From JBMOMT01 sp049324835 (GTDB taxonomy: Bacteria > Chloroflexota > Anaerolineae > CAYNKW01), in contig JBMOMT010000045.1 in the NCBI GenBank assembly GCA_049324835.1, positions 1-64,000 on the forward strand: DNA of 64,000 nt, in the 5' to 3' direction. Shown piece after piece: positions 8,993-19,519 of the stretch. Every line of letters starts with the position of its first letter. Within the stretch, counting starts at the first letter, position 1. The position numbers and the translations under genes were made by a program. The notes beneath the pieces were generated by a model that was not told the origin of the DNA, ran no database searches, and was given only the letters and a program-made list of their open reading frames with translations.

Positions 8993-10474
8993 TCACAGAA
9001 TTTTTTGCACGATGGGCGGCACCACCCAGAAACACAGGCCCGACGAAAAGACCAGAATGGCCAGGTAGAACACCATTTTGAGAATGTGCGAGCCCTCGCT
9101 GGCCACGATAGCAAAGGCGTTGACAAAAGCCAGCACCAAAATCATACCGCCGGTCATCGTCTCCAAGAGTTGAACGGGGGGGGTGTTGAAGGCCATCACG
9201 TTGCCGGCCATCGCCTGAACGGCCTCGCCGCCCTCCTGGCCCAACGAGGACATGGCCTCTCCGAGCAGGGTAATAAAAAGCCTGATGATCTCGAGCAAAA
9301 AGATCATGATGCCGGCCATGATCGTGTGCATGACCACAGCCAGCCACGAAAAAGTGGCGGCCACGCCCCTGCGTTTGGCCCGCAGCATGGATGCCTTCAT
9401 GGCAAACAGGCTCGAAAGAAGCCCTGTCTGCTCCGGATCGCCTCCCAGATTGACCGCCGCAAAAAAGACCCCCGTAGACTGGCTGATGAGCAGGCTGCCG
9501 GTTTCCACGGCAAAACGATCCCAGCAGATTTCCGGTTTGACAAAAGCGCGCAGCCGCTGCGACAGCCGTTTGATATCGGGCTCTAGCGTGGGAAAGGAAT
9601 CCGTCTCCAACACATCCAGCGCCCGCCCCAGGGTGACACCTCGCGAAGTGGCCGTGCCACCCAGAGAGCGGAGAAAAGGGCTCACTTCCTGATCTTTTTT
9701 CTCGATGTGCCGGTCGGCCCGCATACTGACAAAACCGGCAGGCCCCAGGACCAGCGCAGGGACGATCATCGTCCACGCCCAGCCGGCATCCAACAGCAAC
9801 AACAGCGGCACCGTCGCCAAAGCCAGCGGCCCCAGGATTTTGATGAGTTTGATGCTTCGCCGCTGATCCGCTGCCCCTGCCGACCAGGAGAGACTGATCG
9901 TTTCTTTGGGAGCCGAGCGCAAAAGCACCCAGGCCACCACAAAACTGGTGATACAAGCGGTGACCATCATGCCCAACATGGTCACCAGACCAATATCATA
10001 GATCATCGTCGAGACCAGGTTCACGATGACGATCAGAGCCACCGAGACCATCACCGAGGTATAACCATCGCCCCACTTTTTCAGACTTTCCAACTCACGT
10101 TCGTATTCGTTTTCATAGTTTTCGCCCTGAACTTCGGCCTCGCGCGCCAAAAAGGCCGCCATTGGCTCACCAGAGCGCAGGGCGTCGGACAGGCGGAGCA
10201 TGAACGTCCGAACCGGTTCGGATTTGATGCGCTGCCCCACGATGCGACAGGCATCGGGGTAATTGTAACGCATGGTTTCCACCAGCCGTTGGATCTCGCC
10301 AAAATAGCGGGCCGGTGGCACGGGCACCAGACGGGCCAGATCGAACAGCCGGTTACGCGAGATGCCGGCGGCCGCCGTGGCAGACATGTACACCAGTTGA
10401 TAAAAAAGCTCAAAACCCGAGATTTCGTCAGAATAGCCCCTGGCGGTGGGCTTCGGCGACAATTTTGAAAACAT
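8993..10474 (-). CDS. arlJ: ArlJ (FlaJ), archaellum polytopic membrane platform
   Basis: 493 residues. A soluble N-terminal domain of about 135 residues with the T2SSF-type four-helix pattern is followed by TM clusters near 135-190 and 210-265, a second cytoplasmic T2SSF-like domain (about 265-360), and TM helices near 365-395 and 425-490. This duplicated layout with two TM hairpins between the cytoplasmic domains is that of archaeal FlaJ/ArlJ and TadC relatives, not of GspF/PilC. ArlJ anchors ArlI and the filament in the membrane. The start lies 47 nt inside the end of arlI, which implies coupling. The company of ArlH, ArlCDE and archaellin makes ArlJ the best reading; a TadC identity is the alternative. 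Confidence 0.85.
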   Translation of the reverse strand: MFSKLSPKPTARGYSDEISGFELFYQLVYMSATAAAGISRNRLFDLARLVPVPPARYFGEIQRLVETMRYNYPDACRIVGQRIKSEPVRTFMLRLSDALRSGEPMAAFLAREAEVQGENYENEYERELESLKKWGDGYTSVMVSVALIVIVNLVSTMIYDIGLVTMLGMMVTACITSFVVAWVLLRSAPKETISLSWSAGAADQRRSIKLIKILGPLALATVPLLLLLDAGWAWTMIVPALVLGPAGFVSMRADRHIEKKDQEVSPFLRSLGGTATSRGVTLGRALDVLETDSFPTLEPDIKRLSQRLRAFVKPEICWDRFAVETGSLLISQSTGVFFAAVNLGGDPEQTGLLSSLFAMKASMLRAKRRGVAATFSWLAVVMHTIMAGIMIFLLEIIRLFITLLGEAMSSLGQEGGEAVQAMAGNVMAFNTPPVQLLETMTGGMILVLAFVNAFAIVASEGSHILKMVFYLAILVFSSGLCFWVVPPIVQKIL

Positions 10475-12095
10475 CGTAAAAATCTTTGACCTTTCTTTCT
10501 TTGTGTAGCCTCTCCAGGATTTTGGCCCGACGCTTGAGCTCGGTGTAAATGGCTTTACGTTTAAAAGGTGGTATGCCGCGCTTGGGCGCGATGACCTCCT
10601 CCAACAAAAAGCTGTTCATGTAGCCGGGAAACTCAAAAGTGTCGTTGGCCGGATTCCAACGAAAAGCCTCGATGAAGGAAAAACTCTGCGAAAACGCATC
10701 GTAACCCACGATTTCGTTGATGCTCACCACCCGCCGCACCATGCCCACCCCAGGCGCACGCACCGCCTTCTGGATCACCACCACCTCCAGGTTGTCGATG
10801 TAGGCTTTGGGAATATTGATGGGCTCGCCGGTCAGACGCTGGATCAGGCGGCCCACCGTGGCAGCGTGAAAGGTAGACATGACGCCGTGCCCCGTCTGCA
10901 TGGCCTGAAAGGCAATGGCCCCCTCTTCGCCGCGGATCTCACCGATGATGATGCGATCTGGACGCTGGCGCAACGCTGCCTTGAGCAGGTCGAACATGCC
11001 CACCTCGCTGCCTTTTTTCTCCTTGCCGCTGCCCCGCGTGACCTCCCGAATCCAGTTGGGATGGGGCACCTGGATTTCGGGTGTATCCTCGATACTGACG
11101 ATCTTTTTATCCGGGCGGATAAAGGTGGTCAGCGCGTTCAAGAGCGTCGTCTTGCCGGAAGCAGTGGCTCCCACCACGAACATGTTCAACCCCTCTTCCA
11201 GCATGTAGGAAAGATAAGCCGCCATCATATAATCCAGCGAACCAAACTCGATGAGCTCCATCACGCTTATGGGCGTTTCGCTGAACTTGCGGATGGTAAA
11301 GTTGCTGCCCCGTTTGGAAATGTCCGAACCGTAAACGATGTTGATACGAGAGCCATCCGGCAGCACAGCATCCACGATGGGGCTACGCACCGTGACCGGC
11401 CGGCGGATCCACTCACCCAGCCAGATGACAAATTCGTCGAGCTCTTCGGGCGTCGGAAACGTGATGGAAGCCTGCAGAGCTTTGAAGACCTTGTGCTCTA
11501 AAAAGATGGCCCCTACCCCACTGCAACTGATGTCTTCGATGTAAGGGTCTTGTAGCAGCGGCGCCAGAACGCCCAAACCCACCTTGTTTCGCACCAGCAG
11601 ATATTCTAACGCTTGCCGCTCTCGTTCCGTCACCTGAATCTTGCCAGAACCAGAACGTGTATGGGTGGTGACGATCTGATCCAACGCCTGGAGCAACGCG
11701 GCCCGCTTGTCCTCATCTGTCTCGGCCTGACCTATCACCTCACTAAAGTCCACCAGTTTGGCCTCCACCTGGGGCAACAACGTATCCAGATCCACCGTGA
11801 GGTGAGGCTCCACAGCGATATAGTGATCCCGCGCTCCGGTCATATCCGGGAAAATGTGGACGAACAACCCGCCGTCGATGGGATAGACAAGATTACACAC
11901 CTCCAAATCCTTCAGGTTTCGGGATACCTTGGGATAGAACTCGGGCACACCCACCTCGTCGACCGGCACGTATTCCAGGTATTCGGCCAGAAACGGGGCT
12001 TCGGCGCAGGCCTCCCGCAGCCGCTTGGGAAGCAACGACTGCATACTGCCGCCGTTCCGTTTTTCCAGGGAGAAAGGCAGTTCCGAAAGAGCCAT
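10428..12095 (-). CDS. arlI: ArlI (FlaI), archaellum assembly and rotation ATPase
   Basis: A type II/IV secretion ATPase of 555 residues. The Walker A motif GATASGKT is at about 309-316, the Asp box around SIEDTPEIQ at about 334-342, the Walker B region RIIIGEIRG at about 382-390 and the His box near 403-411 (GHGVMSTFHA). The N-terminal region of about 200 residues matches archaeal FlaI/GspE-2 layouts in length. In archaea the ArlI hexamer powers both filament assembly and rotation, with ArlH and ArlJ. A GAGGAT site precedes ATG 12095. Gene order arlH-arlI-arlJ is the canonical archaeal order. No zinc tetracysteine motif typical of GspE/PilB is present. Confidence 0.9.
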   Translation of the reverse strand: MALSELPFSLEKRNGGSMQSLLPKRLREACAEAPFLAEYLEYVPVDEVGVPEFYPKVSRNLKDLEVCNLVYPIDGGLFVHIFPDMTGARDHYIAVEPHLTVDLDTLLPQVEAKLVDFSEVIGQAETDEDKRAALLQALDQIVTTHTRSGSGKIQVTERERQALEYLLVRNKVGLGVLAPLLQDPYIEDISCSGVGAIFLEHKVFKALQASITFPTPEELDEFVIWLGEWIRRPVTVRSPIVDAVLPDGSRINIVYGSDISKRGSNFTIRKFSETPISVMELIEFGSLDYMMAAYLSYMLEEGLNMFVVGATASGKTTLLNALTTFIRPDKKIVSIEDTPEIQVPHPNWIREVTRGSGKEKKGSEVGMFDLLKAALRQRPDRIIIGEIRGEEGAIAFQAMQTGHGVMSTFHAATVGRLIQRLTGEPINIPKAYIDNLEVVVIQKAVRAPGVGMVRRVVSINEIVGYDAFSQSFSFIEAFRWNPANDTFEFPGYMNSFLLEEVIAPKRGIPPFKRKAIYTELKRRAKILERLHKERKVKDFYDVFKIVAEAHRQGLF

Positions 12096-12101
12096 AAAAG
12101 T

Positions 12102-13163
12102 TTATCCTCGCACCTTGTTGATGGGAATCACCCGCATGCCCCAGCCGGGCTCCACCTCAAAACTGATGATGTTGCCCGTGGTCTGATCGGCTCCTCGCAC
12201 CTTGGTGACCTCCAGCGTCTTGACCAGCTTGTTGCCCACTTCTTCGGTGCGCAGTTGTAGATGAGCGTCGCAAAGGGAGCGAATGCGGGTGAGCAGCTCG
12301 CGGGTGAGGCCGTGCGAATGCACCACGATGATCACCGTTGTACCCTCGCCGCACAGCCGCTTGCCATCTTCGAAAAAAGCGATCACCTCTTTATCCGAAG
12401 ACTGTGGAATAGAAGAGGTCAGCGAGTCGATGAAAACCAGACTGCGGCCCTTTTCGCGTCGGATGGCCTTCATCAGAGTCGGGGGAGCATCGCGGCCCAG
12501 CCTGGCCGTCTCGATGGGAAAGATACGGATCTTGTTCAACAAAAGATAGTCCATGATGTCCAGGTTGAGGCTTCGCATCTGCTTCACCAGACTCTTGACC
12601 GTGTTTTCGCTGGTAAAGAGGGAGAGGGTGCAGCCATCTTTGAGGCTGCCATACATCATCTGCTGAGACAACACCGATTTTCCGGCCCCCGAATCGCCCT
12701 CGATCAGCGTCAGCGAGCCATACGGCACCCCCCCACCCATCTTGCCGTCCAGCTCACCGTTGCCGGTCGAGATCATTTTGATCTGATCCGAGCCGCTGAT
12801 CAACAGCGGTTTGATTTTGGTCACCAACTCGACGACGCTGAACGGCTTGATCAGAAAATCGTCGGCGCTGCCCCGAGGGCCAATCTCCAGCTCCTCGAGG
12901 CAACTTTCGTCGGCGATGATGATGCAACGAATATCCTCGGTGGCCGGACTCTTGCGCAGCCGCTGGCAAAGCTGATTGCCGGACATCGTCTTGCCCAATT
13001 TGAAATCGACCAGCAACAGATCGGGCTGCTCCCGGCGGGCCATGTCCAGCCCATCGCGACCATTGACGGTGCTGGCCACTGCGTAACCTTCTTCCTCCAA
13101 AGGATAACGAATGAACTCGGTCAGTTGTAAATCAGGCTCGATGATCAGAATCTTTTTGCTCAT
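12102..13163 (-). CDS. arlH: Receiver-ArlH (FlaH) fusion protein
   Basis: The first about 120 residues form a CheY-like receiver with acidic residues Glu9 and Asp11, phosphoacceptor Asp53 (LLLVDFKLG) and Lys106 in IKPF; the Thr/Ser switch position appears to be Ala84. The remaining 230 residues are a KaiC/RecA-like ATPase of the FlaH type with Walker A GDSGAGKS at 156-163 and Walker B SLVFIDSL ending near 248. ArlH in archaea forms a ring beneath ArlI and acts as an ATP-dependent switch; archaeal proteins lack the receiver. The ATG at 13163 has GGAGAG 5 nt upstream, so the longer reading to 13199 is unnecessary. The fusion would let phosphorelay input act straight on the motor (inference). 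It lies 6 nt before arlI. Confidence 0.88.
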   Translation of the reverse strand: MSKKILIIEPDLQLTEFIRYPLEEEGYAVASTVNGRDGLDMARREQPDLLLVDFKLGKTMSGNQLCQRLRKSPATEDIRCIIIADESCLEELEIGPRGSADDFLIKPFSVVELVTKIKPLLISGSDQIKMISTGNGELDGKMGGGVPYGSLTLIEGDSGAGKSVLSQQMMYGSLKDGCTLSLFTSENTVKSLVKQMRSLNLDIMDYLLLNKIRIFPIETARLGRDAPPTLMKAIRREKGRSLVFIDSLTSSIPQSSDKEVIAFFEDGKRLCGEGTTVIIVVHSHGLTRELLTRIRSLCDAHLQLRTEEVGNKLVKTLEVTKVRGADQTTGNIISFEVEPGWGMRVIPINKVRG

Positions 13164-13185
13164 TTGAACTCTCCGGATGTTTCCA

Positions 13186-13603
13186 TCAGAACATGCCACC
13201 TGCCCAAAGCAACGCCTTGACCCGCCTGACCAGGTCTTTGCCTTTGACCGGCTTGGTCAAAAAATCCACCGCCCCCGAATCAAAACCCTCCAGGCGATCT
13301 TGCACCCGACTGGCAAACCGGGAGGGGTCCTGGGTGCGTTTTGTGATGTCTCCCTTGGCAGAGAGCATGAGCACCGGGATGTCGGCTGTTTCCGGGCTAC
13401 GTTTCAGGCGACGAGCTACCTGATAACCGTCCATGCCGGGCATCATGATATCCAGGATGATCAGGTGCGGTTTGGCCTCTACAGCCAGCCGTAAGGCTTC
13501 GATGCCCTCGCAGGCAGAAAACACCTGAAAACCCTGCTTTTCCAGCACGCTGCTGATGATCAGAACCGTAGGACGATCATCGTCAACGACGAGAATGCGC
13601 GCC

Positions 13604-13611
<8 letters not shown>
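13186..13611 (-). CDS. Stand-alone CheY-like response regulator
   Basis: 141 residues, receiver only. Acidic pair in ILVVDDD, phosphoacceptor in IILDIMMPGMDG, switch Ser in VLMLSAKGD, and Lys in LTKPV are all present. An insertion of about 20 residues (around TKRTQDPSRF) sits in the beta4-alpha4 region. I place the start at GTG 13611, which has GGGAGGG 5 nt upstream and overlaps the stop of the hybrid kinase (GTGACTAA); an ATG at 13626 is possible. It may be the CheY of the cluster or the output of the hybrid kinase. It lies directly upstream of receiver-arlH. Confidence 0.85.
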
Positions 13612-15589
<1,978 letters not shown>

Positions 15590-15603
15590 GCTTTCTCCCT
15601 TTC

Positions 15604-16032
15604 TCAGCGAGAGGCCGACTGGCCGGACAAATGGATCTGAGAAACCGCCCTCACTTTGGTAATCAGCTCGGCACCAACACTCTGGTAATCTCGTGTGGCG
15701 AGAGAACTGGGCTTCTGGACGATCTCTAACGCGCCAGCCCGCAAAATATCCAGCCCCTGATGCACCCTCTCCTGCTGCGTGATGCTCGTCACCACCACGA
15801 TGGGTGTAGGATTGAGCGCCATGATCTGCTGCGTGGCCTGATACCCGTTCATCTTGGGCATGTGAATGTCCATGGTGATCACATCGGGCTTGAGCTGCAC
15901 TGCCATCTCGACCGCCTCCAGGCCATCGATCGCCTGACCCACGATTTCGATCTCTGGATCGCTGCCGAGTATGGCCACGATGCTCGCCCGGGCCGTGGCC
16001 GAATCGTCGACTACCAAGACTCTTATCATCAT
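15604..16032 (-). CDS. Lone receiver of CheB type
   Basis: 142 residues. Strongly resembles the N-terminal receiver of CheB (RVLVVDDSATAR, DVITMDIHMPKMNG, VVVTS, VQKPSS) but stops before the linker and has no methylesterase domain. Two adjacent ATG codons (16032 and 16029) follow an AGAGGGA site. It is next to a complete CheB, so it may have arisen by duplication and loss of the catalytic half, and could act as a phosphate sink or a CheY (inference). Confidence 0.8.
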   Translation of the reverse strand: MMIRVLVVDDSATARASIVAILGSDPEIEIVGQAIDGLEAVEMAVQLKPDVITMDIHMPKMNGYQATQQIMALNPTPIVVVTSITQQERVHQGLDILRAGALEIVQKPSSLATRDYQSVGAELITKVRAVSQIHLSGQSASR

Positions 16033-16050
16033 ATCCCTCTCTGCGGAGCC

Positions 16051-17118
16051 TTACCCCTGCCCGGCGCGTAAACTACAAAACTGTGCCGCCGTCTGGCCGA
16101 TTTTGGACAGGGGCACCACGTGCCGGATGGCTCCCAGCGCAATAGCCTCACCGGGCATGCCAAAGACCACACAACTTTTTTCGTCTTGAGCGATGGTCAC
16201 AGCGCCTGCGTCCTTGAGTGTTTTCATGCCCGTGGCGCCATCCCTGCCCATACCGGTCAGGATCACAGCCACAGCAGACGCCCCATAGGCATCTGCCACC
16301 GATTCGAACAGCACCGTCGCCGAAGGCCGATGCCCATCGACAGCGTCGCTGTCCATCAACCTCAGCCTGCCGAACCGATCGGCCGCCAGGTGAAACGCAT
16401 CCGGCGCCAGGTAAACGTGGCCCGGCTCTATCCTCTGGCCGTGTTGGGCCACCCCAACCTCGAGTTTGCAGCCGCCATCCAGCCAACTGGCCAGCCCATC
16501 TACAAAACCAAAGGAAATATGTTGCACCACCAGAACCGGCACCGCCAGATCGACCGGCAGATCACCCAACACCTGATACAGCGCCGCCGGTCCGCCGGTG
16601 GATGCACCAATGGCCATCACCCTGGCCGGGCTTTGGCTCGGCTCTGCCCACTCCACGGGCGCAGGCGGGGCAACTTGCGGTGGAACGGCCCGGCGCGCCA
16701 TCCACGGCCGCCCGATCACTCTCACCTGGCTCATCAGTTTGACCTGCTGGATCAACCGTGAGGCAAAGACCTGGCGCTCCGACGAAAAGGTTCTCGACGG
16801 CCTTTTCAGCACCGAGACCGCCCCCAGTTTTGTGGCCTCCGTGGTGAGACCTTTATCCCGCTCAGAATCGGCGCTGGTCACCACCACGATGGGCACCGGG
16901 CTCTCGGCCATGATACAACGAATGGCTTCCAGCCCGTCCATCTTGGGCATGCGCAGGTCCATGGTGATGACATCGGGCTTGAGACGTTTGGCCAGAAAAA
17001 AGCCCTCCTGACCATTACAAGCCTCACCCACCACCTGCAACTCGGGGTCGCTCTGCAAAATCAGCCGCATCTCTTGACGCAGCACAGCCGAATCCTCGAC
17101 GACCAGCACAGTGATCAC
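16051..17118 (-). CDS. cheB: Chemotaxis methylesterase/glutamine deamidase CheB
   Basis: 355 residues: receiver (Asp in DVITMDLRMPKMDG, Lys in LKRPSR), a linker, then the methylesterase domain. The catalytic triad is visible as Ser in GASTGG, His in VVQHIS and Asp in GMGRDG. It removes methyl groups from chemoreceptor glutamates and counteracts CheR. The frame opens upstream at TTG 17145, but GTG 17118 with AAGGA close before it fits the normal CheB start (VITVLVVEDSA). It follows cheA by about 30 nt. Confidence 0.93.
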   Translation of the reverse strand: MITVLVVEDSAVLRQEMRLILQSDPELQVVGEACNGQEGFFLAKRLKPDVITMDLRMPKMDGLEAIRCIMAESPVPIVVVTSADSERDKGLTTEATKLGAVSVLKRPSRTFSSERQVFASRLIQQVKLMSQVRVIGRPWMARRAVPPQVAPPAPVEWAEPSQSPARVMAIGASTGGPAALYQVLGDLPVDLAVPVLVVQHISFGFVDGLASWLDGGCKLEVGVAQHGQRIEPGHVYLAPDAFHLAADRFGRLRLMDSDAVDGHRPSATVLFESVADAYGASAVAVILTGMGRDGATGMKTLKDAGAVTIAQDEKSCVVFGMPGEAIALGAIRHVVPLSKIGQTAAQFCSLRAGQG

Positions 17119-17148
17119 GGTTTCCTTCGCCCCTCTATCTCTCAACCC

Positions 17149-19452
17149 TCAAACCAACTGCTCGATAGTTTGTAGCAAACTGGCTTGATCGAACGTGCTC
17201 TTGACGATGTAGGCATCGGCGCCAACCTGAATGCCCCGTTCCTTATCCTCCCGTGACTCCAGAGAGGTGACCAGGATGATGGGCACGTGTTCGAGTTTGG
17301 GGTCGTCTCGCATCGACGCTGTCAACTGAAAGCCATCCATACGCGGCATGAGCACGTCGCTCACTACCAGATCGCAGCCATCGGAGCGCAAGACATTCAA
17401 AGCTTCCAGGCCATCGGTGGCCACTCTTACCCGATAACCGGCCGTCTCCAGGATCGTCTTTTCCAGGTTACGGGTGGTCAGCGAGTCATCTACCACCAGT
17501 ATCGTGCGCTGCGTCACCTCTTTGACCCTGGTCTGACTCATCCGCTCGGCGATGCTGATCTTGCCGGCCAGGCCACGGGCCGACTTGACCAGATCCGTAG
17601 GGTTCAGCATCATGATCACCTGGCCCGTGCCCAGGATGGTAGCGCCGGCCACGTTACGCACCCGCACAAGCTGCCTGCCCAGGCTCTTGACCACGCTCTC
17701 TTGCTGGCCTACCACTGCATCCACCAGAAACGCAATGCGCACCCGCCCCATGCCCAGAATGACTACCGGCATCTTGTGTTGGCCACTGTCCTCACGCTCC
17801 TTTCGCTCCAACTCTAACACATCGCCCAGGTTCACCAGCGAGATGGGCTCTCCATCCACCAGAATGGCCTCTTTGCCTTCCACGGTCTTGATATCTTGGG
17901 GCTGGATGCGCAAGATCCTCTCGACGGCGGCGATGGGAATACCAAAGGCCTGGCCACCCACCTGCACCAGCAACCCTTGCGTGGTGGCCAGCGTCAGCGG
18001 CAAGGTGAGCGTCACCGTGGCGCCCTGCCCTGGCGTCGATTCCACATCGACGTGGCCGTGCAGGGCTTCCACGTTCTTGCGCACCACATCCATGCCCACG
18101 CCCCGACCCGAGATGTCGGTGACAATAGCACTGGTAGAGATGCCGGAGGCAAAGATGAGACGCATCGCTTCGTCGTCGGTGAGAGTTGCCAACTCTTCAG
18201 AACCAAACAAGCCGGCCTTGAGCGCCGCCTTTTTTACGCGCCCCACATCGATCCCGGCTCCGTCATCACACACCTGAATGGTGATGCTGTTCCCCTTTTG
18301 CAAGACACCAACCGTGATCGTGCCCGTCCTGGGCTTGCCTGCCTGGACCCGTTTTTCAGGCCGCTCTATGCCGTGATCCACGGCGTTGCGCAGCAAGTGA
18401 AGCAGCGGATCTTTGATCTCTTCGAGCACTTTGCGATCCAGCTCCGTCTCGCCGCCCTGAATCTGGAGCTCGACTTCTTTGCCACTCTCTCGGGCCAGGT
18501 CTCGCACCATGCGGGGAAACGCATCCAAAACGGTGGATACCGGCAGCATACGCACCCGCATCACACCCTCCCCCATACCATCGGTCACGCGAGAAAGGTG
18601 CAGGACGTCGCTGGAGAAACCGCGCCGCAGGGTTGCTGTCTGTGCGGCCAGGCTCCTCAACTTTTCCTGATTCAGAGCCAGGAATTTGACGAACGGTCGT
18701 ATGTGGTGCCGCTGCTCCTCCACGAGCAGACGGTTATAAACAGAACGAATCTTGAGCCATTCCCGATTCCAGTCCTCGACCAGGCGGGACAGTTGCTCCA
18801 CTTCTTTCAATCGCTGATCGATCTTGAGGCCCGCCACCAGCAGTTCACCGGCCTGGGTCATGAGTGCGTCGAGTTTCCCGGTGGCCACACGGATGGTGTC
18901 TTCCCCTGGAGCGTCGGTCTGGCGTTTTTTGGGAGGCGCCGGCCGATCCACGACCATATCCTGTACGGGCAGGTTTTTTTCTTCTGCCTCTGGCGTTTCT
19001 TGAAGCTCCGGTTCGATCGCCGGCTCCGGCAGCCCTTCCAGCACCCTGCCCTCCTGGGCCGCATCGAGACGGGTGTGCAGGTGTGTCAGATCGATGCCGT
19101 GAGGCAAATCCTGGGCAGAAGCCTCAACCATAACCGCAACCGCGTCGATGGCGTCGTACAACACGTCGCACAGATCGGGCGTCAGCGTGATCCCACCATT
19201 CTTGGTGGCGAAAAAGACGCTCTCCAAGCGGTGCGCCGTGCTCTCTACGTCGTCCAGGTCGGCTGCGCCGGCCGCGCCTTTGAGGCTGTGGGCCTCGCGA
19301 AAGATCTCTTCCAGCAGCTTGAGGCGCTCGTCATCACCTGGCCCCTTTTCCAGCGCCAGCAACGCATGATTCATGGCCTGAATGTGTTCCTTGGCTTCGA
19401 CTCGAAAAGTGGCCCGTAGTTGGCGCATGAGGTCGTCATCCAGTTTGAACAT
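17149..19452 (-). CDS. cheA: Chemotaxis kinase CheA with C-terminal receiver
   Basis: 767 residues. HPt domain with His55 in AHSLKGA, a short linker with no clear CheY-binding P2 domain, a dimerisation domain, a HATPase domain (LLRNAVDHG, DDGAGID and GRGVGMDVV motifs), a CheW-like coupling domain and a C-terminal receiver with Asp in LVVSDVLMPRMDG and Lys in YIVKS. ATG 19452 is preceded by GGGAG at 8 nt; the frame upstream to 19509 lacks family similarity. The fused receiver is known in some CheA-Y hybrids and may work as a phosphate sink. CheA should phosphorylate CheB and one or more receivers nearby, including possibly receiver-ArlH (inference). Confidence 0.95.
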   Translation of the reverse strand: MFKLDDDLMRQLRATFRVEAKEHIQAMNHALLALEKGPGDDERLKLLEEIFREAHSLKGAAGAADLDDVESTAHRLESVFFATKNGGITLTPDLCDVLYDAIDAVAVMVEASAQDLPHGIDLTHLHTRLDAAQEGRVLEGLPEPAIEPELQETPEAEEKNLPVQDMVVDRPAPPKKRQTDAPGEDTIRVATGKLDALMTQAGELLVAGLKIDQRLKEVEQLSRLVEDWNREWLKIRSVYNRLLVEEQRHHIRPFVKFLALNQEKLRSLAAQTATLRRGFSSDVLHLSRVTDGMGEGVMRVRMLPVSTVLDAFPRMVRDLARESGKEVELQIQGGETELDRKVLEEIKDPLLHLLRNAVDHGIERPEKRVQAGKPRTGTITVGVLQKGNSITIQVCDDGAGIDVGRVKKAALKAGLFGSEELATLTDDEAMRLIFASGISTSAIVTDISGRGVGMDVVRKNVEALHGHVDVESTPGQGATVTLTLPLTLATTQGLLVQVGGQAFGIPIAAVERILRIQPQDIKTVEGKEAILVDGEPISLVNLGDVLELERKEREDSGQHKMPVVILGMGRVRIAFLVDAVVGQQESVVKSLGRQLVRVRNVAGATILGTGQVIMMLNPTDLVKSARGLAGKISIAERMSQTRVKEVTQRTILVVDDSLTTRNLEKTILETAGYRVRVATDGLEALNVLRSDGCDLVVSDVLMPRMDGFQLTASMRDDPKLEHVPIILVTSLESREDKERGIQVGADAYIVKSTFDQASLLQTIEQLV

Positions 19453-19519
19453 GTCTCTGCTCCCACATGTGAGGCGTGATTCGCGCCGCCACCACGTTTC
19501 ACACCTCACGTTTCACACT

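Noticed and set aside
8993..12095. Tad or type IV pilus identity for the ATPase and membrane platform genes
   Set aside because: The neighbouring archaellin, ArlCDE domain, ArlH and gene order fit an archaellum; no TadZ, CpaB/C, PilC or PilB-type zinc motif is present.
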